A stretch of 64,000 bases of DNA from Shouchella shacheensis. GTDB taxonomy: Bacteria; Bacillota; Bacilli; Bacillales; Bacillaceae_D. Shown piece by piece: positions 1-7,819 of the stretch. Where the stretch lies: positions 324,234 through 388,233 of the forward strand of contig NZ_KQ947393.1 in the NCBI RefSeq assembly GCF_001484965.1, given 5' to 3'. The notes beneath the pieces are model-generated. The model had not been told where the DNA came from. It was given only the letters and a program-made list of their open reading frames with translations, and ran no database searches. Made by a program: the position numbers and the translations under genes. Positions within the stretch are counted from its first letter, which is position 1. Each line of letters starts with the position of its first letter.

Positions 1-432
1 TTGAAGATTGACAAAGACACCTTTTCCTCCACTTCCGTCTGTAGGCTTTAACACAACCGGAAATTTAATGGAGTGTGAAAAGCGGACTATCTCTTCTTCC
101 GAGGACTCCTTATTAAACCTTTTTCCTCGGGGAACAGATAAACCCGCTTCCATTAAGTGTTGCTTTGTTAATTCTTTATCATCGCATAAAGATACAGCTT
201 CTGCCGTATTTAAGTCCCCGCCAGAGCCTATAAATTGGTGCTCTTTTTCCTTGTTGCTTAAGGAGTACTTAATATCCATCTTACCTCTATTATTATAACT
301 AAGGAATTTTAAGGTGAGACCTCTTCTCCATCCTTCCAGTGCAATTGTATACATGCTGATCCTATTTCTTTGCGCCTCGTAAGGAATGGCTTCCACAAGA
401 TGCGATAACCAATGATTTTGATTTTGGACCAT
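1..432 (-). CDS. ATP-grasp protein, N-terminal part (gene runs off the left edge)
   Basis: The first 144 codons of a gene that continues beyond base 1. The ATG at 432 follows a GGAAGGAAG ribosome site; an ATG four bases upstream is in another frame that soon stops. The translation contains ALEGWRRGLTLKF and PVVLKPTDGSGGKGV, which match the start and the ATP-binding loop of the complete neighbour at 586-2211 (SLEGWRRGLTLRW, PVVLKPTNGSFGRGV). It is therefore a paralogue: an ATP-dependent carboxylate-amine/thiol ligase fold, substrate unknown. It lies downstream of the neighbour on the same strand, probably in the same operon. The catalytic C-terminal half is not visible. Confidence 0.85.
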   Translation of the reverse strand, partial: MVQNQNHWLSHLVEAIPYEAQRNRISMYTIALEGWRRGLTLKFLSYNNRGKMDIKYSLSNKEKEHQFIGSGGDLNTAEAVSLCDDKELTKQHLMEAGLSVPRGKRFNKESSEEEIVRFSHSIKFPVVLKPTDGSGGKGVFVNLQ

Positions 433-585
433 CCATTTTCTTCCTTCCAATTTAATCCTTACAAAAATAGGGACTTCCTATCTAGACGCCCCTGAATTTT
501 TTACAACGTTACGAAAGACCCATCTATCCCCAACTCTTACTCTGTTCTATATCCAGCTTTTGAATTGACTGAGCCAGTTTAAAAG

Positions 586-2211
586 CTAACTTTTGATTTT
601 CTTCTTAACAAAACTGGATAACTTCCTTAGAGGGCCTGTAACTCTCCATATACGGCTGTTAAGCATTTTTCTATATTGCTTTTCTAAAATTTTCTTCTCT
701 CTTTTTGATTGCGCTAAGTCCTTTTGCATTGCTTGCAGTGTGGTTAACATTTCATCCATATCGCCATGAATGTGAAATCCTAACTTTACAGGTTGCTCCC
801 AGGTTTCCTCTCTCACATCTAACCGTTCTGATGAATAAATGTCATTAACAACATCCTTGAAATGGTCTACATGTACTTCATCAAACCCAGCTATTACAAC
901 CTCTGTCTTGTTGTCCTTAATTTTATATATAGATCCCGATAAATCTCTATCTAGAGCCGCTTTTCTAAGACGGAAATAATCGTGATCAACTTCTCCAATA
1001 ATTGTACATTTCTTTCCGTATAACTGACTTGGTACTATAGAAGCCACTTCTGTAATACGTGCTGTCTTATTTGATAATGGTGTTAACACTTCTTGTAAAC
1101 CAAAGTATATGTTAGGTTTCCGATGCCCGTCGGTTTTTGTTTCCGGAAAATAATAGTCAATAATTTCTCCCGGAATGTCCCTAGCTTTTCCTTGAATTGG
1201 ATACAAAAGACCACCTATTTGAGCGGTAGGGTTAAGTTCTAATACCACCCCGGCTTCTGCCAAAGCTCTATCTGGATGAATAATTAGATCTACAGCGCCA
1301 TGCTCCAGCCCCTGAACTGCTTTTAATGCTTTAACTGCGGTAGTTTTAATTTCATCAGGCAACTCATCTAAAACGTCAACGGGGTCTCCTCCCGTCGAAA
1401 CATTGCTTTTTTCATTCAGAAAGATGCGCTCGCCTTTTTCAAGTATACTGGCCAGGGAATAGCCCTTTCTGTCGATGAATGTTTCAAGTTCTTGATTAAT
1501 GGTGATCGGACAACTGATAAGGCGTGGATTTTTCGCTCTTTCTTTATTTTTTTTATTTATCAACGTATGAAGGGAGTTCTTCCCGTCTCCTATAACATTT
1601 GGAGGGATCCTGTTTATAGCCCCAACTACCCGATCTCCTACAACATAAATACGATATTCCCTACCAGGGATATATTGTTCAACCACGACATCTTTATAAC
1701 TTAATTCAGCACGCACGTAAATTAAGGCATCTTCTAATTCTTCGTTGTTTCTTATATTAGTGATTACCCCTCGCCCAAAACTTCCATTCGTTGGTTTTAA
1801 CACGACCGGATAACCGATCAAATGAACGTAATTGAATATTGACTCATCTGATTGATCTTTATCAAAGTGTTTTCCACTAGGAACCGCGATGCCCTGGTTT
1901 TGAATTACTTGTTTGGTTTTTTCCTTGTTTTTTCCAATTTCCACTGCGTGATTTGTTACCTTATCCCCTCTGGTTCTGAAGAAATAATGTGTTCTCTCTT
2001 TGGAAGTAAGAGAAAATAGCTGTCCTGGCCTGTCAACATACCAAGTTGTCATCTCACTGAACATTTCAGAGTCCTTCACATGCCATCTTAATGTTAGTCC
2101 TCGTCTCCACCCTTCGAGAGAAACTGCATAAGCATCCAGTAAGTTTCCCTCTACATGTGAAACGACTTCTTTCGATAAATGTGGAAGCCACCCTGCGCGA
2201 TTCTCCTCCAT
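586..2211 (-). CDS. ATP-grasp ligase with acylphosphatase-like domain and coiled-coil tail
   Basis: 541 aa with a strong ribosome site (AGGAGG, 7 nt before the ATG). A family-specific N-terminal part (about 1-95, EGWRRGLTL) precedes an ATP-grasp domain (about 97-355) resembling the cyanophycin synthetase type: PVVLKPTNGSFGRGV at 135-149, VVVEQYIPGREYRIYVV near 175-191, and the metal-site strand VLELNPTAQIGG near 323-334. Residues about 400-470 look like a degenerate acylphosphatase: the Arg of the usual GVGFR loop is kept (DYFRLRK) but the catalytic Asn position reads Lys (GSIYK). A coiled coil (485-515) and SRIWRVTGPLRKL end the protein. I infer amide-bond ligation of an amino acid to, or polymerisation on, the wall polymer made by this cluster. 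The substrate is unknown. Confidence 0.85.
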   Translation of the reverse strand: MEENRAGWLPHLSKEVVSHVEGNLLDAYAVSLEGWRRGLTLRWHVKDSEMFSEMTTWYVDRPGQLFSLTSKERTHYFFRTRGDKVTNHAVEIGKNKEKTKQVIQNQGIAVPSGKHFDKDQSDESIFNYVHLIGYPVVLKPTNGSFGRGVITNIRNNEELEDALIYVRAELSYKDVVVEQYIPGREYRIYVVGDRVVGAINRIPPNVIGDGKNSLHTLINKKNKERAKNPRLISCPITINQELETFIDRKGYSLASILEKGERIFLNEKSNVSTGGDPVDVLDELPDEIKTTAVKALKAVQGLEHGAVDLIIHPDRALAEAGVVLELNPTAQIGGLLYPIQGKARDIPGEIIDYYFPETKTDGHRKPNIYFGLQEVLTPLSNKTARITEVASIVPSQLYGKKCTIIGEVDHDYFRLRKAALDRDLSGSIYKIKDNKTEVVIAGFDEVHVDHFKDVVNDIYSSERLDVREETWEQPVKLGFHIHGDMDEMLTTLQAMQKDLAQSKREKKILEKQYRKMLNSRIWRVTGPLRKLSSFVKKKIKS

Positions 2212-2311
2212 AAAAGTGCCTCCTAAACCCTATAACTCGTCTACGAAGTCTCTTCGTGAGAGTATAATAAAATGCAAGAAGGAAGGTAACGGTTAAAAAG
2301 CCTTGTTTTGA

Positions 2312-3745
2312 TTACTTGGGGTGTTCCACAATTTCCTTTAATTTTCTATAACCACTAAAAGACTTTCCATTCATCAAATCCTCATAGAGACGTCCCTGCG
2401 CCTCCAGAAAACAATCTCCCAACCACTGGTCTACCGGTTGATCAAATTCATCATAGTTCCCGGGCTTAGGTGTAAATTCGCCAAATACAAGACCATCTTC
2501 GGACCTTAGAAAATCAATCCGCATAAACGGTGCTGGTATTTCCGCACTTATGAAAGACGCCATCTCTATTTCGCTTTGTGAGACGCCTCTCCCCTTATAT
2601 GGATTTTCTTCATATTTCCCTGTGTGTAGTCGTTCGCCCGCAGCTGTCCACCAGCAGTAGTTGAGTTCGGGAAAGCGACTGATTTCCAGGATGAGGCCAA
2701 CGTTGCCGTAAAAGCAATAGAATTTCAGATCACTGGCGGGTGTTTTTTCCGCTTTATTTTCTAAGATAAGTTCTTCCATATACCACTGGTCTTCCGCTAC
2801 CCAGCCGGATTCCAAGTCTTTTTCCATGCTTGCTTTTAATCGGTCCCAGCTGTCGAGTTTTGTTGACCTTTTAACATCTATTATATCATTAAAATTATAA
2901 ACGAGATATACGCCGCGTGAACCCGCACTGTCGACTGGTTTAATGACTACCTCTTCATTCTTGGGGATAGTTGTATGTGTGTAATTCTCATCGGATGTCC
3001 ACGGCTTTCTTATATTCAGGTTAGTAATGAAATGGTAGGCATCTTTTTTATTGTCCAAGAGCCATTCCGGTAATGGGCCTGCAAGCTGATTTTGCCGTAT
3101 CCTCATGTTCAGGCTGCCTCGGAATGAAGCTGCTTGTTTTAAGGCGACGGGCGGCTCCGTTAAGCCTTCTCTTATCACGAATTCTGGAATCTCGTCTATG
3201 TTGAGACCTTCCAGCACTTTGGTATAAGCCAGCTGTTTATATTCCAATGGCTCATTCATAACGATTCTTGCCGCATAGCGCAAGGCTTCATTATAATTGG
3301 CCTGATGCAGCTTCTTTTGCTGCACAGCCTGCTGAATGTAATCAATTAGCTTTCCTTCCTCCGCCTGATCCCTGATTGCGGCAAGAAGCTTGGTACTGTT
3401 TAAGTTCCGGTCATCAAGCATGGCTTCATGCAGCTCTTCCCGAGTGCTATACAGTTCTTTCCGGCTGGTTTTCAACTCCGCTTGCAATGCACGGATTTGC
3501 TGTGCCTGCTTCTGTTTTTTTGAGGGAAAAAGGATCGCTAGTTTCCGGAAGGGCGCCGTCCATTTCCACGTCTTGCTCTTTTCTATATGGTTGATTTGTT
3601 TTTCATTAGCTTGAATTTCTTTTTCCGTCCTATGTAATTGAGCACTTTTCTTCATAAGCTGCTTAATCAGTTCCTGCTCCTGTTCAGATAGCGAGGGATG
3701 CTGCAACTCGTTACGCTCTTTGCTTTGATTCGTATCGTCATTCAT
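2312..3745 (-). CDS. TupA-like ATP-grasp protein (teichuronopeptide type)
   Basis: 477 aa. The ATG at 3745 has the best spacing from GAGGGG; two more ATGs lie 6 and 9 bases upstream. Residues 20-60 are coiled coil, followed by KTWKWTAPFRKL (about 60-72) and a second heptad region to about 115. The C-terminal 290 residues resemble the TupA-like ATP-grasp family: NEEVVIKPVDSAGSRGVYLV, MEELI, ASDLKFYCFYG and MRIDFL...FGEFTPKPG. TupA is known from teichuronopeptide formation in the alkaliphile Bacillus halodurans C-125; assignment here is by family resemblance. Its place between glycosyltransferases and another ATP-grasp gene supports a role in adding amino acids to a uronic-acid polymer. Cytosolic; acceptor unknown. 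Confidence 0.8.
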   Translation of the reverse strand: MNDDTNQSKERNELQHPSLSEQEQELIKQLMKKSAQLHRTEKEIQANEKQINHIEKSKTWKWTAPFRKLAILFPSKKQKQAQQIRALQAELKTSRKELYSTREELHEAMLDDRNLNSTKLLAAIRDQAEEGKLIDYIQQAVQQKKLHQANYNEALRYAARIVMNEPLEYKQLAYTKVLEGLNIDEIPEFVIREGLTEPPVALKQAASFRGSLNMRIRQNQLAGPLPEWLLDNKKDAYHFITNLNIRKPWTSDENYTHTTIPKNEEVVIKPVDSAGSRGVYLVYNFNDIIDVKRSTKLDSWDRLKASMEKDLESGWVAEDQWYMEELILENKAEKTPASDLKFYCFYGNVGLILEISRFPELNYCWWTAAGERLHTGKYEENPYKGRGVSQSEIEMASFISAEIPAPFMRIDFLRSEDGLVFGEFTPKPGNYDEFDQPVDQWLGDCFLEAQGRLYEDLMNGKSFSGYRKLKEIVEHPK

Positions 3746-3827
3746 TGTCATCATCCCCTCGCTTCAGTTGGTGGGAACGTTACGTGGTCGCAGCCCTTTT
3801 GCCTGAACAGGCCCACGGTTCGCGCTC

Positions 3828-5888
3828 TTACACCAGCCAGTCCTCCAGGCGGGAGGTGTACGGCTTCTCGTCCTGCCAGTTCTCACTGGTGAGTTTAATG
3901 GATTTCCATTCCGCTTGATGGTTCTCCAGCATATCTCGGATAGTGCCGTTCATTGGATACCACTTTGCCTGTTTACCAAAATAGACCGTTGCATTTCTGG
4001 AACATGGTCTAACGTTTTTTGGCAGTTCGTCCACAACGATCCGTACGGTATTTGCCTTGATATCTGGAATATATTTCTGCTTTTCCTGCAGCACGGGCGG
4101 GTGTTTGATCAGAAGGACATCACATCTGATTTTCTCACCATATACCAGCATTTGTACGTGATTGCCGTCCATGATTTCCCTGATGGAGGGGTCGATTTCT
4201 TTTTTCATTTGAAAGTCATAGCGAGCCATCTGCACTAGGCCTGTCCGGAGTCCCATTTCATTATGGGCGCGGATTTCCTCCAGTGTACGGTGATGGTTGT
4301 TCTTAGGCAAACGAAAATCGGACACAATCACGACATCAAAGTGGCGGATTCCCCCAGGCTTTTCCTCCCGCTTCGGCCACATTGGCTCCGGCAAGGGGTA
4401 AGGCCTTGTTTCCTGTGGGAAGGGATAATACACAGAATTCGCCTTTTGATGATGAAGCCGGTGAACTTCTGCATATTCCTTCCTCACTCCCATTAAAAAC
4501 CCTTTATATCCAAAAGCGGAGCTGCCTGTCAAGGAACCGGAAGCCTGCCTGGGGAACGATAAAGGCCCGGTTTTCAGATCGACAATGCTTTTTGAACCGA
4601 AAGCCGCAGACATCCGTCTTTTATATTCGCTGTCTGCCGCGAACCGGGCGCTGTCCCAGTAGCCGATTTCCTCGATTACCGGTTCACGCCGGAACATGAG
4701 CGAAGACATATTGGAGAAAATATAGGTGCCGGGTGTTCCTCTCCGGTGCAGTTTCAATTCATCCGTTAGTCGGGCGTGTTCGGATGTATTAGCAATCACC
4801 GATGGACGTTCTCTCAGGTACTGAGCCTGTGTCTCGATTTTTTCAGCGTGGGACCAGTCGTCCGCGTCATTGATCGTCACATACTCTCCGGTCGCCTCTC
4901 CCAGTGCGATGTTTCGCGCGACATACGGTCCGCTATTTTCTGGGGTGGAAAGAAGCTTAATCCGGCTGTCTTTTTCTGCATAGCTTTTCGCTACGTCCAC
5001 TGTGTTGTCGGGACTGCCGTCATCGACGATGAGCAATTCTATGTTTTTCCATGTCTGGGAAAGGATCGATTCGATCGCTGTTCCTATGCCCGTCGCTGCT
5101 TTATAGGCGGGCATAATTACCGAGACTTTGGGTCCGTCTTCTACTGATTCTTTGCTCGGCACCGTTGTTAAATCCTCATAGGTAGATCCGGAAAATGTAA
5201 TGGGTGCAAGCTCATACAGCTGCATTGCCTGGTTAACCCGTTTCACGCGCTCCTCCAGCAATACTTCCAGATTGGCGGAGGCCAGGTAAAGATCCGGATG
5301 TGGGGTGGAGTTGATTCTCCCCTGGATGAGCTGCTTTGCCTTATCGGTTTCACCCAGTCTGTCCAGGCATTCCGCTGCAATCATGACCGCTTTTCTTAAA
5401 AAGTCAGCATCCTGCTCGCCACGGATCGTCATAGACAGGTACTCCAGTGCCTGTCTTGCCCCGTCTTGAGTATATTTATTGCTATGCCAAAGGGCAAGTT
5501 CCCAGGCGATGGCTTTCTTCAGATAGCGGTCGTCCGTTCCTTCGTAAAGCCGCTCCAAGTCGGACAGTGCTTTTTCAGTAAAACCGAGAGTATATAAATG
5601 ATATTTATAGTTCTTAAGCTGGTTCTCAGCGTTTTTTCGTTTATAAGCTTTGCTGTATAGCTGTTTCGGATTTCGTCTTCCTAGAAGATAAGCGCCTGTC
5701 GTCCGGACAAATTTCTTTGCGTTCCTTGGGATGTTCGATGCCTTTTCCACCTTGGCTCGAGCGGCGTTAAACGCCAGTTCCAGTTCTTCCTTTTTTCGTA
5801 CGATTTTCTCCTTCTGGTCTTTCTTTTCCTCTAGCTTCTTGGCGAGCCGTTTTAATTCATTTTCATATGTCTGCTTCCTGGTTATCAT
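3828..5888 (-). CDS. Large multidomain GT2 glycosyltransferase, paralogue 1
   Basis: 686 aa; the ATG overlaps the upstream gene's stop as ATGA (5885-5888), so translation is probably coupled. Layout: charged coiled coil (1-55), an all-helical TPR-like stretch (about 95-240, e.g. YHLYTLGFTEKALSDLERLYE), a GT-A fold domain (about 255-460; VSVIMPAYKAATGIGTAIES, IVDDGSPDNTV, DXD as INDADDWSHAEKIE), and a C-terminal region (about 520-680, FDVVIVSDFR, VQMLVYGEKI) that looks like half of a GT-B fold. It shares this whole layout with the next gene. Probable role: adding sugars to the polymer at the cytosolic face before ABC export. Donor and acceptor are not predictable. Confidence 0.85.
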   Translation of the reverse strand: MITRKQTYENELKRLAKKLEEKKDQKEKIVRKKEELELAFNAARAKVEKASNIPRNAKKFVRTTGAYLLGRRNPKQLYSKAYKRKNAENQLKNYKYHLYTLGFTEKALSDLERLYEGTDDRYLKKAIAWELALWHSNKYTQDGARQALEYLSMTIRGEQDADFLRKAVMIAAECLDRLGETDKAKQLIQGRINSTPHPDLYLASANLEVLLEERVKRVNQAMQLYELAPITFSGSTYEDLTTVPSKESVEDGPKVSVIMPAYKAATGIGTAIESILSQTWKNIELLIVDDGSPDNTVDVAKSYAEKDSRIKLLSTPENSGPYVARNIALGEATGEYVTINDADDWSHAEKIETQAQYLRERPSVIANTSEHARLTDELKLHRRGTPGTYIFSNMSSLMFRREPVIEEIGYWDSARFAADSEYKRRMSAAFGSKSIVDLKTGPLSFPRQASGSLTGSSAFGYKGFLMGVRKEYAEVHRLHHQKANSVYYPFPQETRPYPLPEPMWPKREEKPGGIRHFDVVIVSDFRLPKNNHHRTLEEIRAHNEMGLRTGLVQMARYDFQMKKEIDPSIREIMDGNHVQMLVYGEKIRCDVLLIKHPPVLQEKQKYIPDIKANTVRIVVDELPKNVRPCSRNATVYFGKQAKWYPMNGTIRDMLENHQAEWKSIKLTSENWQDEKPYTSRLEDWLV

Positions 5889-7792
5889 TGACTCACCCAA
5901 TTTTCTTCAGCGAGTGGCAACACAGCATCTGCATGTTGTTTTAACAGCATGTCCCGAGTTTGTTGATCCAATGGGTACCAGCTTCCAGCAGTACCGAAAT
6001 AGTCTCTTAAATGCTGTAAACACTGTTCCGGATTCCTTAAATTGCTCACAATAACGTTGACCTCTTCCGCTTTTACGTCCGGCCTGTACCTTTGCCAGTC
6101 TTCAAGGATGGCTGGCTCGATGACCAATAGTTGGTCTGCAGTGATTTTCTCTCCGTAAACAAGCATCTGCACCCTGTTGCCGTCAAGAACGCGACGCACT
6201 TCCGGATGGATAGCCTCCTGTGTGTTTAAATCATACTGGTACAGTTGGATCAGGCCGAGGCGAAGATGTGTTGATTTACGCTTCATGATCTCCTTCAATG
6301 CGATATCCGTCTGCTGGCGGAAATCAGCAGCGATCACAACGTCAAACGTTCTTCGTCCCTCTTGCTTTTCCTCCCGCTCCGGCCACATCGGCTCCGGCAC
6401 TGGGAATGGCCTTATGTCTTGGGGATAAGGATAATAGAATGTCTTCGCCTGCTTATGATGGTACTCTAGGCTTTCCACATATTCTTTTCGAACACCCATG
6501 AAAAATCCATTGTAGCCAAACGCGGAGCTTCCCGTTAGAGAGGAGACGGACTGCCTTGGCAGAGACAAGGGACCGGTTTGTAGGTCCACATAGGCATTTC
6601 TCCCAAAAACCTTAAGGAGCCGGCGTTTAAATTCGCCATCTGCAGCAAAGCGAACACTATCCCAGAAGCCGACTTTTTCAAGCACAGGTTCGCGCCTGAA
6701 CATGATGGAGGACATGTTTGGAAAGATATACCTCCCTGGTGTCCCCCGGCGGTACAGCTGAAGGTCTTCCGTTAGCCTGGCATGCGCGGATGTATTCGCC
6801 ATAACGTCCTTATGTTCCATCAGATGCTTGACCTGTGTTTCAATTTTCTCCGCATGGGACCAGTCGTCTGCATCATTAATCGTTACAAACTCACCCGTAG
6901 CTTCTTTCATCGCAACATTGCGCGCAACATATGGCCCGCTGTTCATCGGCGTGGAAAGAAGCTTCACTCTGGCGTCTTGCTGCACATACTCGTTAACCGT
7001 TTTCACGGTGTTATCGGGACTGCAGTCATCCACCACAATGAGTTCAAGGTTCTTCCAGGTCTGAGCAAGGATGGATTCAATGGCCGTTCGTACCCCGAAT
7101 TCCGCTTGAAAAGCAGGAAGGATGACCGACACTTTCGGACCCTCTTCGATTTTTTTAGGTAGCGGGTTTGTGATCAAATCATCATAAGTAGCCATGGTTC
7201 CTTTAACTGCGAAAGAAACGCGCTGAAGATGGTATCGGTCGAATACTTTGTTGATCCATTCTACCCGAGCGTCCACCGTTTCTTCGAGATTGGCGGCTGC
7301 GAGATACAAATCTTCATGCGCTTCTTTTTCCAACATTTCCGCGATGATTTTCTTGCCACTCTCTCTTTCGCCAAGAAGCTCGTAGCATTCCGCCTGTATA
7401 ATCGCGATCCTTCTAAGCTGATCTGAGCTCCGTTCATTATGAGCAGCAAGTGGAAGGTAGTGCAGAGCTTTTTGAGCGCCCTCTGGTGTAGATTGATTGG
7501 CGTGCCAGAGGGTCAGTTCCCATGCCGTTAGTCTCTTGAGTTCCTCCTTATTTTGCTCCTCGAGGAATGCGTCCATTTCCGCAAGCGCTCTATCTGTAAA
7601 TCCGAGATTATAGAGATGGTGTTTGATTTGCTTCAGCTGCTGTCGTTGCATGAACGTTTTTCCGTTGATCACCTGTTTCAGCTTATCCTTCTGTTCCTTA
7701 GATAGCAGATCCCCAATTTTTTTTCGCTGCTTTTCACCGAGAAGGGTGTACAGAGCCCAGTCCATTGGCGCAGATATCATTTTCTTGAGCAT
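5885..7792 (-). CDS. Large multidomain GT2 glycosyltransferase, paralogue 2
   Basis: 635 aa. A shorter N-terminus than its neighbour, then the same helical repeat region (about 55-180, HHLYNLGFTDRALAEMD), a GT2 domain (VSVILPAFQAEFGVRTAIES, VVDDCSPDNTV, INDADDWSHAEKIE) and a C-terminal GT-B-like region (FDVVIAADFR, VQMLVYGEKI). The two genes are clearly an ancient tandem duplication: long blocks around the DXD site and PRQ(A/S)xSSLTGSSAFGY are almost identical, while the ends have diverged. Only 27 bp separate it from the ABC ATPase gene upstream, so one operon is likely. Its start has only a modest GGTGA ribosome site. Confidence 0.85.
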   Translation of the reverse strand: MLKKMISAPMDWALYTLLGEKQRKKIGDLLSKEQKDKLKQVINGKTFMQRQQLKQIKHHLYNLGFTDRALAEMDAFLEEQNKEELKRLTAWELTLWHANQSTPEGAQKALHYLPLAAHNERSSDQLRRIAIIQAECYELLGERESGKKIIAEMLEKEAHEDLYLAAANLEETVDARVEWINKVFDRYHLQRVSFAVKGTMATYDDLITNPLPKKIEEGPKVSVILPAFQAEFGVRTAIESILAQTWKNLELIVVDDCSPDNTVKTVNEYVQQDARVKLLSTPMNSGPYVARNVAMKEATGEFVTINDADDWSHAEKIETQVKHLMEHKDVMANTSAHARLTEDLQLYRRGTPGRYIFPNMSSIMFRREPVLEKVGFWDSVRFAADGEFKRRLLKVFGRNAYVDLQTGPLSLPRQSVSSLTGSSAFGYNGFFMGVRKEYVESLEYHHKQAKTFYYPYPQDIRPFPVPEPMWPEREEKQEGRRTFDVVIAADFRQQTDIALKEIMKRKSTHLRLGLIQLYQYDLNTQEAIHPEVRRVLDGNRVQMLVYGEKITADQLLVIEPAILEDWQRYRPDVKAEEVNVIVSNLRNPEQCLQHLRDYFGTAGSWYPLDQQTRDMLLKQHADAVLPLAEENWVSQ

Positions 7793-7819
7793 ACGAAGTC
7801 ACCATCACCTTTTTTACAT

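Noticed and set aside
3755-3827. Hidden small gene between the TupA-like and GT2 genes
   Set aside because: Only 73 bp with no start codon after a ribosome site in any frame that stays open.
4776-5147. Plus-strand open frames opposite the large glycosyltransferases
   Set aside because: Antisense shadows of strongly supported coding regions; the same shadow appears at the equivalent place in the paralogue (6782-7162), as expected from codon mirroring.
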